A stretch of 64,000 nucleotides of DNA from Rhizobium sp. CCGE531 (GCF_003627795.1 NZ_CP032685.1:1178001-1242000), one strand, 5' to 3'. Shown: positions 36,028-46,404, numbered from the stretch's first letter. Notes: a model not told the origin generated them from the letters alone. Program-made: numbers and translations.

Positions 36028-37166
36028 CGGCGGTACTTTCGGATTATGCCGCGACGCTTGAGGGCTTGCGGCGCAAAGCGCGGCTGCGCAGCCTTGTGCC
36101 GCAGCGTGGTGTAGACTTTACCTCCAACGATTTTCTCGCTCTTGCGGGCGCGCCGCGCATCAAGGCGGCGATCATGGCGGCGATGGAAAGCGGCGTTCCG
36201 GCAGGGGCGGGCGGCTCGCGCCTGCTGCGCGGCAACCATCCCGAACATGAGGCGCTGGAGGCGGAAGCCGCTCAATTTTTCGGCGCGGAACGCGTGCTCT
36301 ATTTCGGTAGCGGCTATGCCGCCAATTCCGCGCTTTTCTCGACCTTGCCACGGCGAGACGATCTGATCGTCTCCGACGCGCTCATCCATGCCAGCGCGCA
36401 TGAGGGCATTGCAGCCAGCAAGGCAGTGGCCGTCAGCGTCGGCCACAACGACCTGAACGCGTTCGAGGAGGCGATCGGAAACTGGCGCGGGAATGGCGGC
36501 AGAGGCCGCCCCTGGATTGCGGTCGAGAGCCTCTATTCCATGGACGGCGATAGAGCGCCGCTTGCCGCCCTCGTCGACATTGCCGACCGTCACGACGGCT
36601 TTCTGGTGATTGACGAAGCCCATGCCACCGGCGTTTTCGGCACAGGGGGGAGAGGCTTGGCCGCGGGGTTGGAAGGCCGCGAAAACGTCCTTGCCCTACA
36701 TACTTGCGGCAAGGCGCTGGGCGTGTCGGGAGCTTTGCTTGCGGCCCCCCGTGTGCTCGCCGATTATCTGGTCAACCGTGCCCGCGCCTTCATCTATTCC
36801 ACCGCACCTTCTCCTCTTATGGCGGCGGGCGTGCGCGAGGCCTTGCGCATGGTGGATGACGAGCCTGAGCGCCGCGAGGCCCTGGAACGTCTGGTCGCCT
36901 TTCTCGGTGACGAATTGAAGAGCCGGTTCGGCCTGGAGCCGAGCGGATCGCAGATCCAGCCGGTTGTCATCGGCAATAATGCCTGTGCGGTCCGAATTGC
37001 CGAGGCTCTTCAGGCACAAGGCTTCGATATCCGCGCGATCCGCCCACCGACCGTGCCGGAAGGCACCGCACGCCTACGGCTGTCCATCACACTCAACGTC
37101 GATTCAGAACAGATCGCTCGCATGCTGGATTGCCTTGCCGCCGCCATGGAGGAACACAGGAGATGA
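36024..37166 (+). CDS. bioF: 8-amino-7-oxononanoate synthase
   Basis: A 380-residue PLP enzyme that condenses pimeloyl thioester with alanine. Marks are [12 protein letters not shown], the glycine loop [32 protein letters not shown], and the Schiff-base Lys in [13 protein letters not shown]. It starts with GTG overlapping the bioB stop (GTGA), and its end overlaps bioD (ATGA), so the operon is translationally coupled. Confidence 0.95.
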   Translation: MTAVLSDYAATLEGLRRKARLRSLVPQRGVDFTSNDFLALAGAPRIKAAIMAAMESGVPAGAGGSRLLRGNHPEHEALEAEAAQFFGAERVLYFGSGYAANSALFSTLPRRDDLIVSDALIHASAHEGIAASKAVAVSVGHNDLNAFEEAIGNWRGNGGRGRPWIAVESLYSMDGDRAPLAALVDIADRHDGFLVIDEAHATGVFGTGGRGLAAGLEGRENVLALHTCGKALGVSGALLAAPRVLADYLVNRARAFIYSTAPSPLMAAGVREALRMVDDEPERREALERLVAFLGDELKSRFGLEPSGSQIQPVVIGNNACAVRIAEALQAQGFDIRAIRPPTVPEGTARLRLSITLNVDSEQIARMLDCLAAAMEEHRR

Positions 37167-37801
37167 CCGCCCGTTTCGTGGTGTCAGGCACGGATACCGG
37201 CATCGGCAAAACCGTATTTGCCGCGGCGCTGGCGGGCGCGCTTAACGCCCGATACTGGAAACCCGTGCAATCCGGATTGGAAGATGAGACAGACGGCGAA
37301 GCTGTCGCCCGACTGAGCGGGCTGCCGGCTGAGCATATCCTGCCTGAAGCCTATCGCCTTTCCGCTCCGCTCTCGCCGCATCTTTCGGCACATCTCGATG
37401 GCGTGGAAATTGACCCGACCCGGCTTGAACCGCCAGCCTGCGCCGGGCCGCTGGTCATCGAAGGAGCCGGCGGCCTGATGGTTCCGCTTACGAAAAGCAT
37501 GGTCTTTGCCGATGTCTTCGCACGATGGCGGATTCCCGTCGTTCTCTGTGCCCGAACGTCGCTCGGCACCATCAATCACACGCTGCTGTCCATCGAGGCG
37601 CTGCGCCGTCGCGACATTCCCATCTGCGGCGTCGCCTTCATCGGCGCTGAAAATGCCGACACCCAGGCGACCATCGCCGCTATAGGGCGAGTGAAGGTAT
37701 TGGGGCGGTTGCCCCTGCTGGAAAGCCTGACGAGTGAAACCCTACGCTGCGCCTTCCGCGAAAACTTCGACGCGGCTTCCCTGACGGAGGCACGCGCGTG
37801 A
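37163..37801 (+). CDS. bioD: Dethiobiotin synthetase
   Basis: A 212-residue ATP-dependent ligase that closes the ureido ring of dethiobiotin. The P-loop is [15 protein letters not shown], the Lys and Ser of [12 protein letters not shown] bind substrate, and [10 protein letters not shown] is the second conserved loop. The ATG at 37163 follows AGGAG and overlaps the bioF stop; a longer frame to 37130 is not needed. Confidence 0.95.
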   Translation: MTARFVVSGTDTGIGKTVFAAALAGALNARYWKPVQSGLEDETDGEAVARLSGLPAEHILPEAYRLSAPLSPHLSAHLDGVEIDPTRLEPPACAGPLVIEGAGGLMVPLTKSMVFADVFARWRIPVVLCARTSLGTINHTLLSIEALRRRDIPICGVAFIGAENADTQATIAAIGRVKVLGRLPLLESLTSETLRCAFRENFDAASLTEARA

Positions 37802-39069
37802 CGCTCTCACCCGTTTGGCACCCCTTCACACAGCATGCCCTCGAACCGCCGATGAAGCGCATCGTTGCGACCGAAGGCGCATATCTGTTCGACGAGGATG
37901 GCAATCGCATCCTCGACGCAATCTCGTCATGGTGGGTAATCACCCATGGCCACCGCCATCCCGGCATCATGGCGGCAATCCGCGGGGCAACGGAGGCCTA
38001 CGACCAGATCATCTTCGCCGAATTTACCCATGAACCCGCAGAAGTCCTCGCTGAACGCCTGCTCGCCTTTGCGCCCTCCGGACTGAAACACGTCTTCTAT
38101 TCGGATAGCGGATCGACGGCGGTCGAGGTGGCGATCAAGATGGCGCTCGGCACCTTCCACAATCGCGGTGTCGCTCGTGACCGCATCGTCGTGATGGATC
38201 ACGGCTATCATGGCGACACGATCGGCGCCATGTCCGTGGGCGCGCGTGGCGTGTTCAACGCGCCCTTCGAGCCGCTGCTCTTCGGCGTCGACCGCCTTCC
38301 CTTCCCCGAAACCGGTCGGGAGCAGAAGACACTCGATGTATTCGAAGCCATTTGCCGTTCAGGAAAGGTCGCCGCCATTCTAATCGAACCGCTGGTGCTT
38401 GGCGCCGGCGGCATGAAGTTCTACGGCAGCACGGTGCTTTCCGCTCTCAAGGAAATCGCCGGTCGATACGGCTGCCTGTTTATCGCCGATGAGGTGATGA
38501 CCGGCTGGGGTCGCACCGGAACGCGCTTTGCCTGCGAACAGGCGGGCGTGGTGCCCGATATTCTCTGCACCTCGAAAGGCCTGACCGGGGGCGCCTTGCC
38601 GCTGGCGGCAACCCTTTGCACGGCAGAGATTTTCGAGGCCCATCTGTCTCGCGACCGGCGCACGACCTTTTTCCATTCGAGCTCCTATACCGCCAATGCA
38701 ATGGCCTGCGCGGCGGCCGTCGCCAATCTGCAAATTTGGCAGGACGAACCGGTGGAGAGCCGGATTGCCGAACTTGCAGCGCGGCACACCCAGCATCTCC
38801 GGCGCTTCGAGGGCGATGCGAGGTTTGTAAACGTCAGGCAATGCGGGACGATCGCCGCCCTCGATCTTGCCGTGCCCTCCGGCGGCTACCTCGCTGAAGC
38901 GGGACCGCGCATGCGCAAGCTGTTTCGCGAACGCGGGCTGCTTGTGCGCCCACTCGGAAATGTCATCTACCTGATGCCACCCTATTGCACGAGCGCCGGG
39001 GACATCGCCGCCGCCTATGACGCGATCGACGAAGTTGCCTCACTCGTTCTGGAGGAGACTCCATCTTGA
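37798..39069 (+). CDS. bioA: Adenosylmethionine-8-amino-7-oxononanoate aminotransferase
   Basis: A 423-residue class III aminotransferase that makes 7,8-diaminononanoate. Marks include the BioA-type N-terminus [19 protein letters not shown] (with the Trp-Trp), [28 protein letters not shown], and the PLP Lys in [16 protein letters not shown] start overlapping bioD; end overlaps bioZ. Confidence 0.95.
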   Translation: MTLSPVWHPFTQHALEPPMKRIVATEGAYLFDEDGNRILDAISSWWVITHGHRHPGIMAAIRGATEAYDQIIFAEFTHEPAEVLAERLLAFAPSGLKHVFYSDSGSTAVEVAIKMALGTFHNRGVARDRIVVMDHGYHGDTIGAMSVGARGVFNAPFEPLLFGVDRLPFPETGREQKTLDVFEAICRSGKVAAILIEPLVLGAGGMKFYGSTVLSALKEIAGRYGCLFIADEVMTGWGRTGTRFACEQAGVVPDILCTSKGLTGGALPLAATLCTAEIFEAHLSRDRRTTFFHSSSYTANAMACAAAVANLQIWQDEPVESRIAELAARHTQHLRRFEGDARFVNVRQCGTIAALDLAVPSGGYLAEAGPRMRKLFRERGLLVRPLGNVIYLMPPYCTSAGDIAAAYDAIDEVASLVLEETPS

Positions 39070-40052
39070 CACCCCTCTCCTCCCGTCTCGCCGGTTTCGG
39101 TCATGCCGTTCCATCCCGCATCGTCCATAATGCGGAAATCGAAGGCCGGCTCGGCATCGAGGCGGGCTGGATCGAAAGGCGCACCGGCATCCGGTCCCGC
39201 CATTGGGCAACCGAGGGGGATACGTTGAGCGGCCTTGCGGCCGAGGCCGGGAAAATGGCCCTTGAGGATGCCGGGATTGCACCAGGCGAGATCGCCATGA
39301 CATTGCTTGCCACCTCGACGCCGGATCATCTCCTGCCGCCCTCGGCACCGCTTCTGGCGCACAAGCTCGGCTTGCGAAATTCCGGAGCCATCGATCTTGC
39401 CGGAGCTTGCTCGGGCTTCCTCTATGCACTGACGCTGGCGGACGGTTTCGTGCGTGCGCATGGCCGATCCGTGCTCGTCGTTGCCGCCAATATTCTCAGC
39501 CGCCGCATCAACCCCGCCGAGCGTGCCAGCGCCGTTCTCTTTGCAGACGGCGCAGGCGCGGTCGTGCTTGCACCGTGCGGCGATGGTCAAAGCGGCCTCA
39601 AGGCAGCCGTGCTGGCTTCCGATGGGAGTGGCTACGATCTGATTGCCATCCCATCCGGCGGCAGCAATAGACCTTTCTCTCCCGAAACCGCGGCAGAGCA
39701 GGTACTGATGACGATGCGAGATGGGCGCGAGGTCTTCTCGCGCGCTGTCGATCTGATGACACGCACCTCGCGTCAGGCGATGGACGAGGCAACCGTAACG
39801 GTCTCCGCCATTGACCGCTTCGTTCCGCATCAGGCGAACCTCCGTCTTTGCGACGCGGTTCGCCACAATCTTGAATTGGAGGAAAGCAAGCTTGTCAGCA
39901 CGATCGCGGAATTTGGCAATTCGTCGGCCGCGACCATTCCGCTGTCTCTTTCCGTCGAAAACCGCCTCAAGCCGTTCAAATCCGGAGAGCGCCTTCTCAT
40001 GGCCGCAGCCGGTGCGGGGTTGGCGGGCGGGGCTGTCGTCATGACAATCTAA
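39066..40052 (+). CDS. bioZ: BioZ, KAS III-like pimeloyl-precursor synthase
   Basis: A 328-residue FabH-type condensing enzyme. The catalytic triad is visible: Cys in [12 protein letters not shown], His in VPHQANLRL and Asn in [12 protein letters not shown]. In rhizobial bioBFDAZ operons this protein supplies the pimeloyl moiety from a short acyl-CoA and malonyl-ACP, replacing BioC/BioH, and neither of those is present here. It starts with TTG inside the bioA stop. Confidence 0.93.
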   Translation: MTPLSSRLAGFGHAVPSRIVHNAEIEGRLGIEAGWIERRTGIRSRHWATEGDTLSGLAAEAGKMALEDAGIAPGEIAMTLLATSTPDHLLPPSAPLLAHKLGLRNSGAIDLAGACSGFLYALTLADGFVRAHGRSVLVVAANILSRRINPAERASAVLFADGAGAVVLAPCGDGQSGLKAAVLASDGSGYDLIAIPSGGSNRPFSPETAAEQVLMTMRDGREVFSRAVDLMTRTSRQAMDEATVTVSAIDRFVPHQANLRLCDAVRHNLELEESKLVSTIAEFGNSSAATIPLSLSVENRLKPFKSGERLLMAAAGAGLAGGAVVMTI

Positions 40053-40134
40053 GCTAGTGCGATCGAACAGCTACAATTCTATGAAGAATATGGAGAATCA
40101 ATGCAGAGGCAGTTAAGCTTAGGGCGTTGAGTCG

Positions 40135-40803
40135 ATGCGCACCCATTCTCAAACCGATGATAATTCAATGAGCGTTGCAAAAGATGATCCTATCGCCGTG
40201 CGGATAAGCCGGACACTTGCGGATCGTATTATTTCAGGGGAGATCGACGCCGGCGCCAAGCTTAGGCAGGACCACATTGCCGAGGAGTTTGGCACCAGCC
40301 ATGTGCCGGTGCGCGAGGCCTTCCGTCGCCTTGAATCCCAGGGACTGGTGATCAGCCAGCCGCGCAAGGGCGTGCGTGTGGCCGGCTTTAGCCTCGAAGA
40401 AGTTCGTGAAGTCGCTGAAATGCGTGCCGCCCTCGAGGTGTTGGCGCTCCGCAACGCCGCGCCTCATATGACCACGGCCATTCTAGACCAGGCCGAAGAG
40501 GCCACCCACGCCGGCGAGCGCGCGGTTGACGTGCAGGCGTGGGAGGAGGCGAACCGGACATTCCATCGCATCATTCTGTCTCCCTGCAACATGCCCCGCT
40601 TGCTGAAAACAATCGATGACCTGCACGCCGTCAGCGCGCGCTTCCTGTTTTCCGGCTGGCGAACCGAATGGGAGGCACCCACCGACCGCGATCATCGCGC
40701 GATCCTTGCGGCGTTGCGTGGCGGAAACCTGGAGGTCGCCACAGCTGTCCTTTCGCGCCATGTACAGTGGGTGGGCCAGAAACCCTCGTCACGGCCGGGC
40801 TAA
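40135..40803 (+). CDS. bioR: GntR-family regulator, probable BioR
   Basis: A 222-residue GntR/FadR-type regulator: winged helix with LRQDHIAEEFGTSHVPVREAFRRLESQGL (given as positions about 42-70), then an all-helical FCD ligand domain (EMRAALEVLALR, then RTFHRIIL, then RDHRAILAALRGG). BioR is a GntR regulator commonly adjacent to biotin genes in this class, and a perfect BioR box precedes bioB, so this is the likely repressor. No BioR box was found in front of this gene itself. An internal ATG at 40168 is an alternative start. Confidence 0.8.
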   Translation: MRTHSQTDDNSMSVAKDDPIAVRISRTLADRIISGEIDAGAKLRQDHIAEEFGTSHVPVREAFRRLESQGLVISQPRKGVRVAGFSLEEVREVAEMRAALEVLALRNAAPHMTTAILDQAEEATHAGERAVDVQAWEEANRTFHRIILSPCNMPRLLKTIDDLHAVSARFLFSGWRTEWEAPTDRDHRAILAALRGGNLEVATAVLSRHVQWVGQKPSSRPG

Positions 40804-41383
40804 CGGAACGTTGGTAGAAATCAGGTTGCCGCGAAACTACCCGTCGTGACCCCGCGTAAAGCTAGACGGATGGGCCAGGGATCGCGGCAGAATGCGGCCA
40901 TTGTCGAGAAATGAACACTGCCAGCCCACGGCCTCGCCAATGAGGCTTCTTTGCTCTTGAAGGGATTGGAACTGTTGCTCCGGTCCAATGAATATCTATA
41001 GGTTTCTAAGTATTCGAATTACCAGGAAATATCCAAACGATAGGTCCGATTAGGCCGCATGTTGCGCATAACCACCATTGGCGACGAAAAGTCGGTTTGC
41101 GTCATTTGCACGTTGGTTTGGGAGCGTTACCTTTTCAGGCAATAACAATCTCAAAATTTGTTGCGAGAGCAGGAGCGATATCTCCTTGAGAATTGCCCCG
41201 CTATTTCTGTTTGAAAGGCAGAACCAATCGTTTCTGCCCGAGCGGGTTAGCTGAGCGTTTCCATATGCCGATCGGCCACCTCAAGCAAAGGATGACTCCT
41301 TCAGCCATTTGCAGCGACAGATGCATTCTGGCGTAACGACAGTGACGCGGCCATTGTCTGCGGATCGATACGCACTGAGAAAA

Positions 41384-41410
41384 CTATTTCTACAAATTCC
41401 ATAGAAATAG
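41384..41410. promoter_or_regulatory. Perfect inverted repeat upstream of the SsuABC-like operon
   Basis: CTATTTCTA (41384-41392) and TAGAAATAG (41402-41410) form 9-base arms around a 9-base spacer, about 85 bases before the proposed start of the binding-protein gene. This is a likely operator. The rest of 40804-41383 holds no supported gene, RNA or sigma-54 element. No regulator gene lies next to it apart from bioR. Confidence 0.5.
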
Positions 41411-41494
41411 ACGTTATAGCTTTCACGCGTCACCACCCGATCCGTAGGCTATCCTCATATGTCAATTGGCAATGCCAAAGAGCTGGGGATCGTT

Positions 41495-42463
41495 ATGGGC
41501 TTGTTTCGTTCGGCGATGATAGGTGTCGCCGTCGCCTTTGGGGTAGGATTGGCATCGGCCCAGGCGGCCGATCTTTCGGAGATCCGGATCGACTGGGCGA
41601 CCTATAATCCGGTCGGCCTTCTTCTGAAGAAGGAAGGTCTCCTGGAAAAGGAATTCGCCAAGGATAAGATCGGCATTCGCTGGGTCCAGTCCACCGGCTC
41701 GAACAAGGCACTGGAATTTCTGAATGCCGGCTCGATCGATTTCGGCTCGACGGCGGGCGCGGCGGCGCTGATCGCTCGGGTCAACGGCAATCCGGTCAAG
41801 TCGATCTACGTTTATTCGCGGCCTGAATGGACGGCTCTGGTCACCCGCGCCGACAGCCCTATTTCCACCGTCCAGGATCTGAAGGGCAAGACGATCGCGG
41901 TCACGCGCGGCACCGATCCGCATATCTTTCTCGTCCGCGCACTGGCGGACGCCGGACTGAAACAGTCGGATGTGAAACTGGTTCTGTTGCAGCATGCCGA
42001 CGGCAAGCTGGCGCTTCTGCGCGGCGATGTCGACGCCTGGGCCGGGCTCGATCCGCTGATGGCGGCGGCGGAAGTGGAAGACAAGGCGAAGCTCTTCTAC
42101 CGCAAGCCTGAAAACAATACATGGGGCGTGCTCAACACCACCGAGACGTTCGTGACCGAGCATCCCGACATCGTCAAGCGCGTCATCGCTACCTACGAGA
42201 AGGCGCGCGCCGATGCGATCGCCAATCCCGCGGCGCTGAAGGCGGCCCTGGTGGACGCGGCCAAGTTGCCGGACGATGTCATCGCCAAGCAGCTGGAGCG
42301 CACGGACATCTCCCAACCCACTATCGGCGAGCAGCAGCGCGACACGATTTCCAAAGCAGGCCTTGCGCTGCAAAGCGCCGGCGTCCTGCCTGCCGACATT
42401 GATATCCGGAAAGTCACCAACGAGCTGATCGACGATCGTTTTGCGGTTAGCAAAACGCAGTAA
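41495..42463 (+). CDS. ABC transporter substrate-binding protein (SsuA/TauA type)
   Basis: A 322-residue periplasmic binding protein of the aliphatic sulfonate/nitrate/taurine class. It has a signal peptide (FRSAMIGVAVAFGVGLASAQA), IRIDWATYNPVGLLLKKEGLLE, NAGSIDFGSTAGAAAL and LKGKTIAVTRGTDPH. The ATG at 41495 has a GGGGAT site; the ATG at 41459 would give an odd extra N-terminus. It is followed by its permease and ATPase. Sulfonate is the family-level guess, but no desulfonation gene is present. Confidence 0.85.
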   Translation: MGLFRSAMIGVAVAFGVGLASAQAADLSEIRIDWATYNPVGLLLKKEGLLEKEFAKDKIGIRWVQSTGSNKALEFLNAGSIDFGSTAGAAALIARVNGNPVKSIYVYSRPEWTALVTRADSPISTVQDLKGKTIAVTRGTDPHIFLVRALADAGLKQSDVKLVLLQHADGKLALLRGDVDAWAGLDPLMAAAEVEDKAKLFYRKPENNTWGVLNTTETFVTEHPDIVKRVIATYEKARADAIANPAALKAALVDAAKLPDDVIAKQLERTDISQPTIGEQQRDTISKAGLALQSAGVLPADIDIRKVTNELIDDRFAVSKTQ

Positions 42464-42482
42464 GAAAGCACGTATCATCGCC

Positions 42483-43325
42483 ATGACGGACTTGGCCGAG
42501 ACCGGCATCAAGACGGAAACGGGAACGCCGCGCTCGGTCGCGGCGTCGACCTTTTATGGAGTGGCTGGCAAGGCTGTCGTGGCCATCTTGCTGCCGGCAC
42601 TCGGACTGCTGTTCTGGGAAATCGCCGTTGCGGCGGGCTGGTTTTCCGGCCGTCTCATGCCGCCGCCATCCAAGGTTGCGGCGACACTTTGGTCGCTCTG
42701 GGAATCCGGCGAGTTGCCCAATCATATCGCCATCACCAGCTTGCGGGTCCTGCTCGGGTTTGTCCTCGGCGCCGGCACCGCGACGGTTGCCGGGGCCGTG
42801 ACCGGATATTTCGGGCTCGCACGACGGCTGGTCGATCCCTCTCTGCAGGCGTTGCGTTCGATCCCGTCGATCGCCTGGGTGCCGCTCTTTATTCTCTGGT
42901 TCGGGATTTTCGAGGCTTCGAAAGTGGCTCTGATCGCGGTCGGCGTCTTCTTTCCGGTCTATCTCGGCGTGTCCAGCGCCATCCTGTCGGTCGATCGCAA
43001 GATCGTCGAGGTCGGGCGCATCTTCCGCCTGTCCGGCTTCGCGCTGGTGCGACGGGTCATGCTGCCCGCAGTCTTGCCGGCCTATGTGACCGCGTTGCGG
43101 TCCGGTCTCGGTCTTGGCTGGATGTTCGTCGTGGCGGCGGAATTCATGGGCGCTTCGGAAGGACTCGGTTATCTTCTTGTGGACGGCCAGCAGCTTGGCA
43201 AGCCGGACCAGATCATGGCCGCCATCATCACCTTCGCCGTCATCGGCAAGTTGACGGACAGCCTGCTGCTCGCGGCAACGACCCCTTTCCTGACCTGGCA
43301 GGACAGTTATAGGCGCGAGGGATGA
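42483..43325 (+). CDS. ABC transporter permease (SsuC type)
   Basis: A 280-residue inner-membrane permease with about six helices and the conserved SIPSIAWVPLFILWFGI region, followed by the EAA-type coupling loop around IFRLSGFALVRRVMLPAVLPAY. The ATG at 42483 is 19 bases after the binding-protein stop; the frame open to 42441 overlaps that gene and is not used. It forms the channel for the preceding binding protein. Confidence 0.87.
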   Translation: MTDLAETGIKTETGTPRSVAASTFYGVAGKAVVAILLPALGLLFWEIAVAAGWFSGRLMPPPSKVAATLWSLWESGELPNHIAITSLRVLLGFVLGAGTATVAGAVTGYFGLARRLVDPSLQALRSIPSIAWVPLFILWFGIFEASKVALIAVGVFFPVYLGVSSAILSVDRKIVEVGRIFRLSGFALVRRVMLPAVLPAYVTALRSGLGLGWMFVVAAEFMGASEGLGYLLVDGQQLGKPDQIMAAIITFAVIGKLTDSLLLAATTPFLTWQDSYRREG

Positions 43326-43329
43326 GCCG

Positions 43330-44067
43330 ATGCTGACGCTGCGAAACCTGGGAAAGACCTATGCAAACGGCGTGCGCGCGCTAGATGGCTTTTCGCTCGG
43401 CCTCGCTCCGGGCGAGATCGTTGCCGTGATCGGCGGGTCGGGCTGTGGCAAGAGCACGCTGCTGCGGCTGATCAGCGGCTTGGAACCGCCCACGCATGGA
43501 GCAGTCGAGCTCAACGGCGAGCCGGTCACCAAGCCGCATCCGTTGATCAATCTGATCTTTCAGGAGCCCCGCCTGCTTCCCTGGCTGAGCGTTGCCAACA
43601 ATGTCGGCTTCGGCCTTGCCGAACTCGAAGGCGATGATCGTAGGCAGCGGGTAGAGGCGGCGCTGGAAAAGGTCGGCCTCGGAAAATTCGGTGGACGGTG
43701 GCCGAAGGAGTTGTCAGGAGGCCAGGCCCAGCGGGTAGCAATCGCTCGCGCGCTCGTCACCCGGCCGGCGGTGCTGCTGCTGGATGAACCTTTTTCGGCG
43801 CTCGATGCCTTCACGCGCGCCGATCTGCAGGATCACCTCCTCGACATCTGGTCGGAAACGCGTCCGACGCTCGTGCTGGTGACGCATGATATCGAAGAGG
43901 CGCTGGTGCTGGCGGACCGGATCGTCGTCATGCGGCCGTGGCCAGGCCGTGTTCTCGAGGAAATCAGGATCGACCTGCCAAGGAGACGTGACCGGGCGTC
44001 GGTATCATTCGAAACCGCCAAACGGCAGTTACTGTCGTTGCTCAATCGGTCGCTGCAGCCACCCTGA
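43330..44067 (+). CDS. ABC transporter ATP-binding protein (SsuB type)
   Basis: A 245-residue ATPase: Walker A GGSGCGKST, Q-loop IFQEPRLLPWLSV, signature LSGGQAQRVAIARAL, Walker B VLLLDEPFSALDAFT and H-loop VTHDIEEAL. It starts four bases after the permease and completes the importer. The next 393 bases (44068-44460) hold no supported gene and no clear terminator. Confidence 0.9.
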   Translation: MLTLRNLGKTYANGVRALDGFSLGLAPGEIVAVIGGSGCGKSTLLRLISGLEPPTHGAVELNGEPVTKPHPLINLIFQEPRLLPWLSVANNVGFGLAELEGDDRRQRVEAALEKVGLGKFGGRWPKELSGGQAQRVAIARALVTRPAVLLLDEPFSALDAFTRADLQDHLLDIWSETRPTLVLVTHDIEEALVLADRIVVMRPWPGRVLEEIRIDLPRRRDRASVSFETAKRQLLSLLNRSLQPP

Positions 44068-44460
44068 CAGGACAAGGCAGATCGATTGCGGTCCCGGCTG
44101 GACCCAATCCGGCGCCGATCTCGACGAGACGATCCGCATCAGGATGGCTTTCCTGGGGATAGCCCGCCTCCAGGAAGTACCGGAATATTCCGAAATCGGT
44201 TCAGCATAGGAGTAGGTTGCCCATGGAAAAAGCTTGGTCATGCCCCATTGAAAACGTTCCGCCCCGCGGTCTTGAAGGGGCAAAAGGTTGGCTCACCGGC
44301 AATAGCAAGAGCTTAAACCAAATGGCCTCCGGCAAACGGCAACATCAAAGCCAAAGCGACTTACAAAGGCATGCCAAGTCACGCTCCCGCCGATCGCATG
44401 ATTGATCGGCAGGCCAAACACAGCAATAAATGGCGGCGCGCTGTCTCAATCGAGACGGTG

Positions 44461-44691
44461 TTAGCTGGCAGCAGCTCTTTCAACATAGCGCAAAATTCTA
44501 ATCACCGTCGATCGACTGACGCCAGCTTCTCTTGCGATATCATCGGCTGATCTGCCATCAGCCTTTAAACGCATTACGTTTTCGGATTTGTGTCTCGTCG
44601 CGACGGCGGATGGATGGTCTAAAGGGATAATACCAAAAGAGCCCGCATGTTTCCCGGCCGCCGTTTCGAAAAGCTCCCCATTAACAGGCAT
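44461..44691 (-). CDS. Small helix-turn-helix protein
   Basis: A 76-residue protein. Its C-terminal half is a resolvase/Hin-like helix-turn-helix: RLKADGRSADDIAREAGVSR and then STVIRILRYVE. The strong ribosome site AAAGGAGGG eight bases before the ATG argues that it is a real gene. The N-terminal half has no recognisable catalytic domain, so it is either a small DNA-binding protein or the tail of a lost recombinase. It stands alone between two transporter operons. Upstream, 44692-45105 contains no other supported gene. Confidence 0.6.
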   Translation of the reverse strand: MPVNGELFETAAGKHAGSFGIIPLDHPSAVATRHKSENVMRLKADGRSADDIAREAGVSRSTVIRILRYVERAAAS

Positions 44692-45105
44692 CGTGACACC
44701 CTCCTTTAGATCGCTATTGACGAAAAGAATGGCGTTCGCCTTGGAGTAAGTAAATTCCCATATAAGCAGTATGAGAGCTAAGCAATTTTACGACGCCAGA
44801 CCGCCAATAGGCAGAACCATGCGCCAATTGTCGGCGGTTCTTTCTACGACTGCTTCCCCATTGGCATCTCGCATGCTCCCACGGACCATGACTGCCTGAG
44901 TAAACAAGCTCGATCAGGAGCTTTCCACCATTCACGAGATGCGATTCCACAGGCCTGTTCCGAGAACTGTCACCGCCACCTGTCGCCTAATGAAAGCCCG
45001 GCGCGCCGCGCAAAATCGTACATTTTTCGGGCATATTTTTGAATTGCTGAATTTTTCATCAACGGGGTTTTGCCTTCTACAAACAAAATCAACGACTTAC
45101 AAAAC

Positions 45106-45121
45106 TGGCACGCGCCTTGCG
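45106..45121 (+). promoter_or_regulatory. Sigma-54 promoter of the guanidine operon
   Basis: TGGCACGCGCCTTGCG matches TGGCACG-N4-TTGC at every fixed base with correct spacing. The predicted start near 45132 lies just before the riboswitch aptamer. This suggests nitrogen control by NtrC, although I could not point to a convincing NtrC site upstream. Confidence 0.88.
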
Positions 45122-45138
45122 TATTAAAATCCGAGTTG

Positions 45139-45250
45139 GTGGCTAGGGTTCCGGCGCTTGGATAAGCGTGCTGGTCCGAGAGCTGCCGTCGGTGGGGGAG
45201 AAATCCCCACCGTATGCACGGCGGGATAAAAGCCCGGGAGACCTCGTAAG
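45139..45250 (+). promoter_or_regulatory. Guanidine-I riboswitch (ykkC/yxkD class)
   Basis: The conserved ykkC blocks occur in order: CTAGGGTTCCG (45143-45153), TGGTCCGAGAG (from about 45172), and ACGGCGGGATAAAAGCCCGG (about 45218-45237) followed by GAGA. Between them a GC stem (GTGGGG with CCCCAC) is visible. The class binds guanidinium and turns on downstream genes. All genes behind it fit guanidine uptake and breakdown. Confidence 0.95.
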
Positions 45251-45253
45251 CCA

Positions 45254-45292
45254 AGGGATTGGCGGCGCGATGGTCTATGCCGATCCCTTTTT
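45254..45292 (+). terminator. Riboswitch-controlled intrinsic terminator
   Basis: AGGGATTGGC (45254-45263) pairs with GCCGATCCCT (45279-45288), with one G-T wobble, followed by a short T-run (45288-45292). Placed between aptamer and first gene, it is the expression platform: guanidine binding should prevent this hairpin and allow read-through. Confidence 0.85.
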
Positions 45293-45316
45293 GAAAAAAG
45301 CAAAAGGGGAATTTCT

Positions 45317-46390
45317 ATGCAGACTTTTTCGAAGATCCTTTCCGTAACGGCCCTTTCGGTATCGCTGGCTTTAGGGCTTGGCTCCGCTGCAAGCGCCGCG
45401 CCGAAAACCAGTTTCAAGGTCGCCTGGTCCATCTATGTCGGCTGGATGCCCTGGGGCTACGCCGCAGATCACGGCATCGTCAAGAAATGGGCCGACAAAT
45501 ACGGCATCAACATCGAAGTCACCCAGTTCAACGACTACGTCGAGTCGATGAACCAGTACACGGCCGGCGCCTTCGATGCCGTGACGCTCACCAACATGGA
45601 CGGCCTTTCGATCCCCGCCGCCGGCGGCGTCGACACGACGGCCGTCATCGTCGGTGACTTTTCGAACGGCAATGACGCCGTCATTCTCAAGGACAAGGCG
45701 AACCTTGCCGACATCAAGGGCCAGAACGTCAATCTCGTCGAATATTCCGTTTCGCACTACTTGCTTGCCCGCGCGCTCGACAGCATCAAGCTCACCGAAC
45801 GCGACGTGAAGGTGGTCAACACTTCCGACGCCGACATGGTCGCGGCCTACAAGACGCCCGACGTCTCAGCCGTCGTCACCTGGAATCCGCTGGTCTCGAC
45901 CGTTCTCGAGGACCCCTCAGCCAAGAAGGTCTTCGACAGTTCGCAGGTGCCGGGCGAGATCATCGACCTGATGGTCGCCAACAGCAATGTGCTGAAGGAC
46001 AACCCGAATTTCGGCAAGGCGCTGGCCGGCATCTGGTATGAAACAGCGGCACTGATGAAAGCCGATACGCCCGAAGGCAAGGCCGCCCGCGAGGCGATGG
46101 GGGCAGCCTCGGGCACGGACCTGAAGGGCTTCGAGGCGCAGCTCGCCGCAACCAAGCTCTTCGACAAGCCCGCCGATGCGGTTGCCTTCACCACCTCGCC
46201 GACCCTGCCGAAGACGATGGATCTGGTGCGCAGCTTCCTGTTCCAGAAAGGCCTGCTCGGCAATGGCGCGCCGTCCGCCGATGTCATCGGCATCGAAATG
46301 CCCGACGGCAAGGTTCTCGGTGACAGCGCGAACGTCAAGCTGCGCTTCACGGAAACCTACATGAAGGCAGCCGCCGACGCCGCGCTCTGA
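45317..46390 (+). CDS. Guanidine-operon ABC transporter substrate-binding protein
   Basis: A 357-residue periplasmic binding protein of the NitT/TauT type. A signal peptide (LSVSLALGLGSAASA) is followed by KVAWSIYVGWMPWGYAADHG and FDAVTLTNMDGLSIPAAGG. The AAAAGGGGAA site is directly behind the riboswitch terminator. In operons of this layout the protein is annotated as a urea, nitrate or sulfonate binder; behind a guanidine riboswitch, guanidine or a guanidinium compound is the likely ligand. Confidence 0.88.
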   Translation: MQTFSKILSVTALSVSLALGLGSAASAAPKTSFKVAWSIYVGWMPWGYAADHGIVKKWADKYGINIEVTQFNDYVESMNQYTAGAFDAVTLTNMDGLSIPAAGGVDTTAVIVGDFSNGNDAVILKDKANLADIKGQNVNLVEYSVSHYLLARALDSIKLTERDVKVVNTSDADMVAAYKTPDVSAVVTWNPLVSTVLEDPSAKKVFDSSQVPGEIIDLMVANSNVLKDNPNFGKALAGIWYETAALMKADTPEGKAAREAMGAASGTDLKGFEAQLAATKLFDKPADAVAFTTSPTLPKTMDLVRSFLFQKGLLGNGAPSADVIGIEMPDGKVLGDSANVKLRFTETYMKAAADAAL

Positions 46391-46404
46391 GCGAGACCTT
46401 CACC

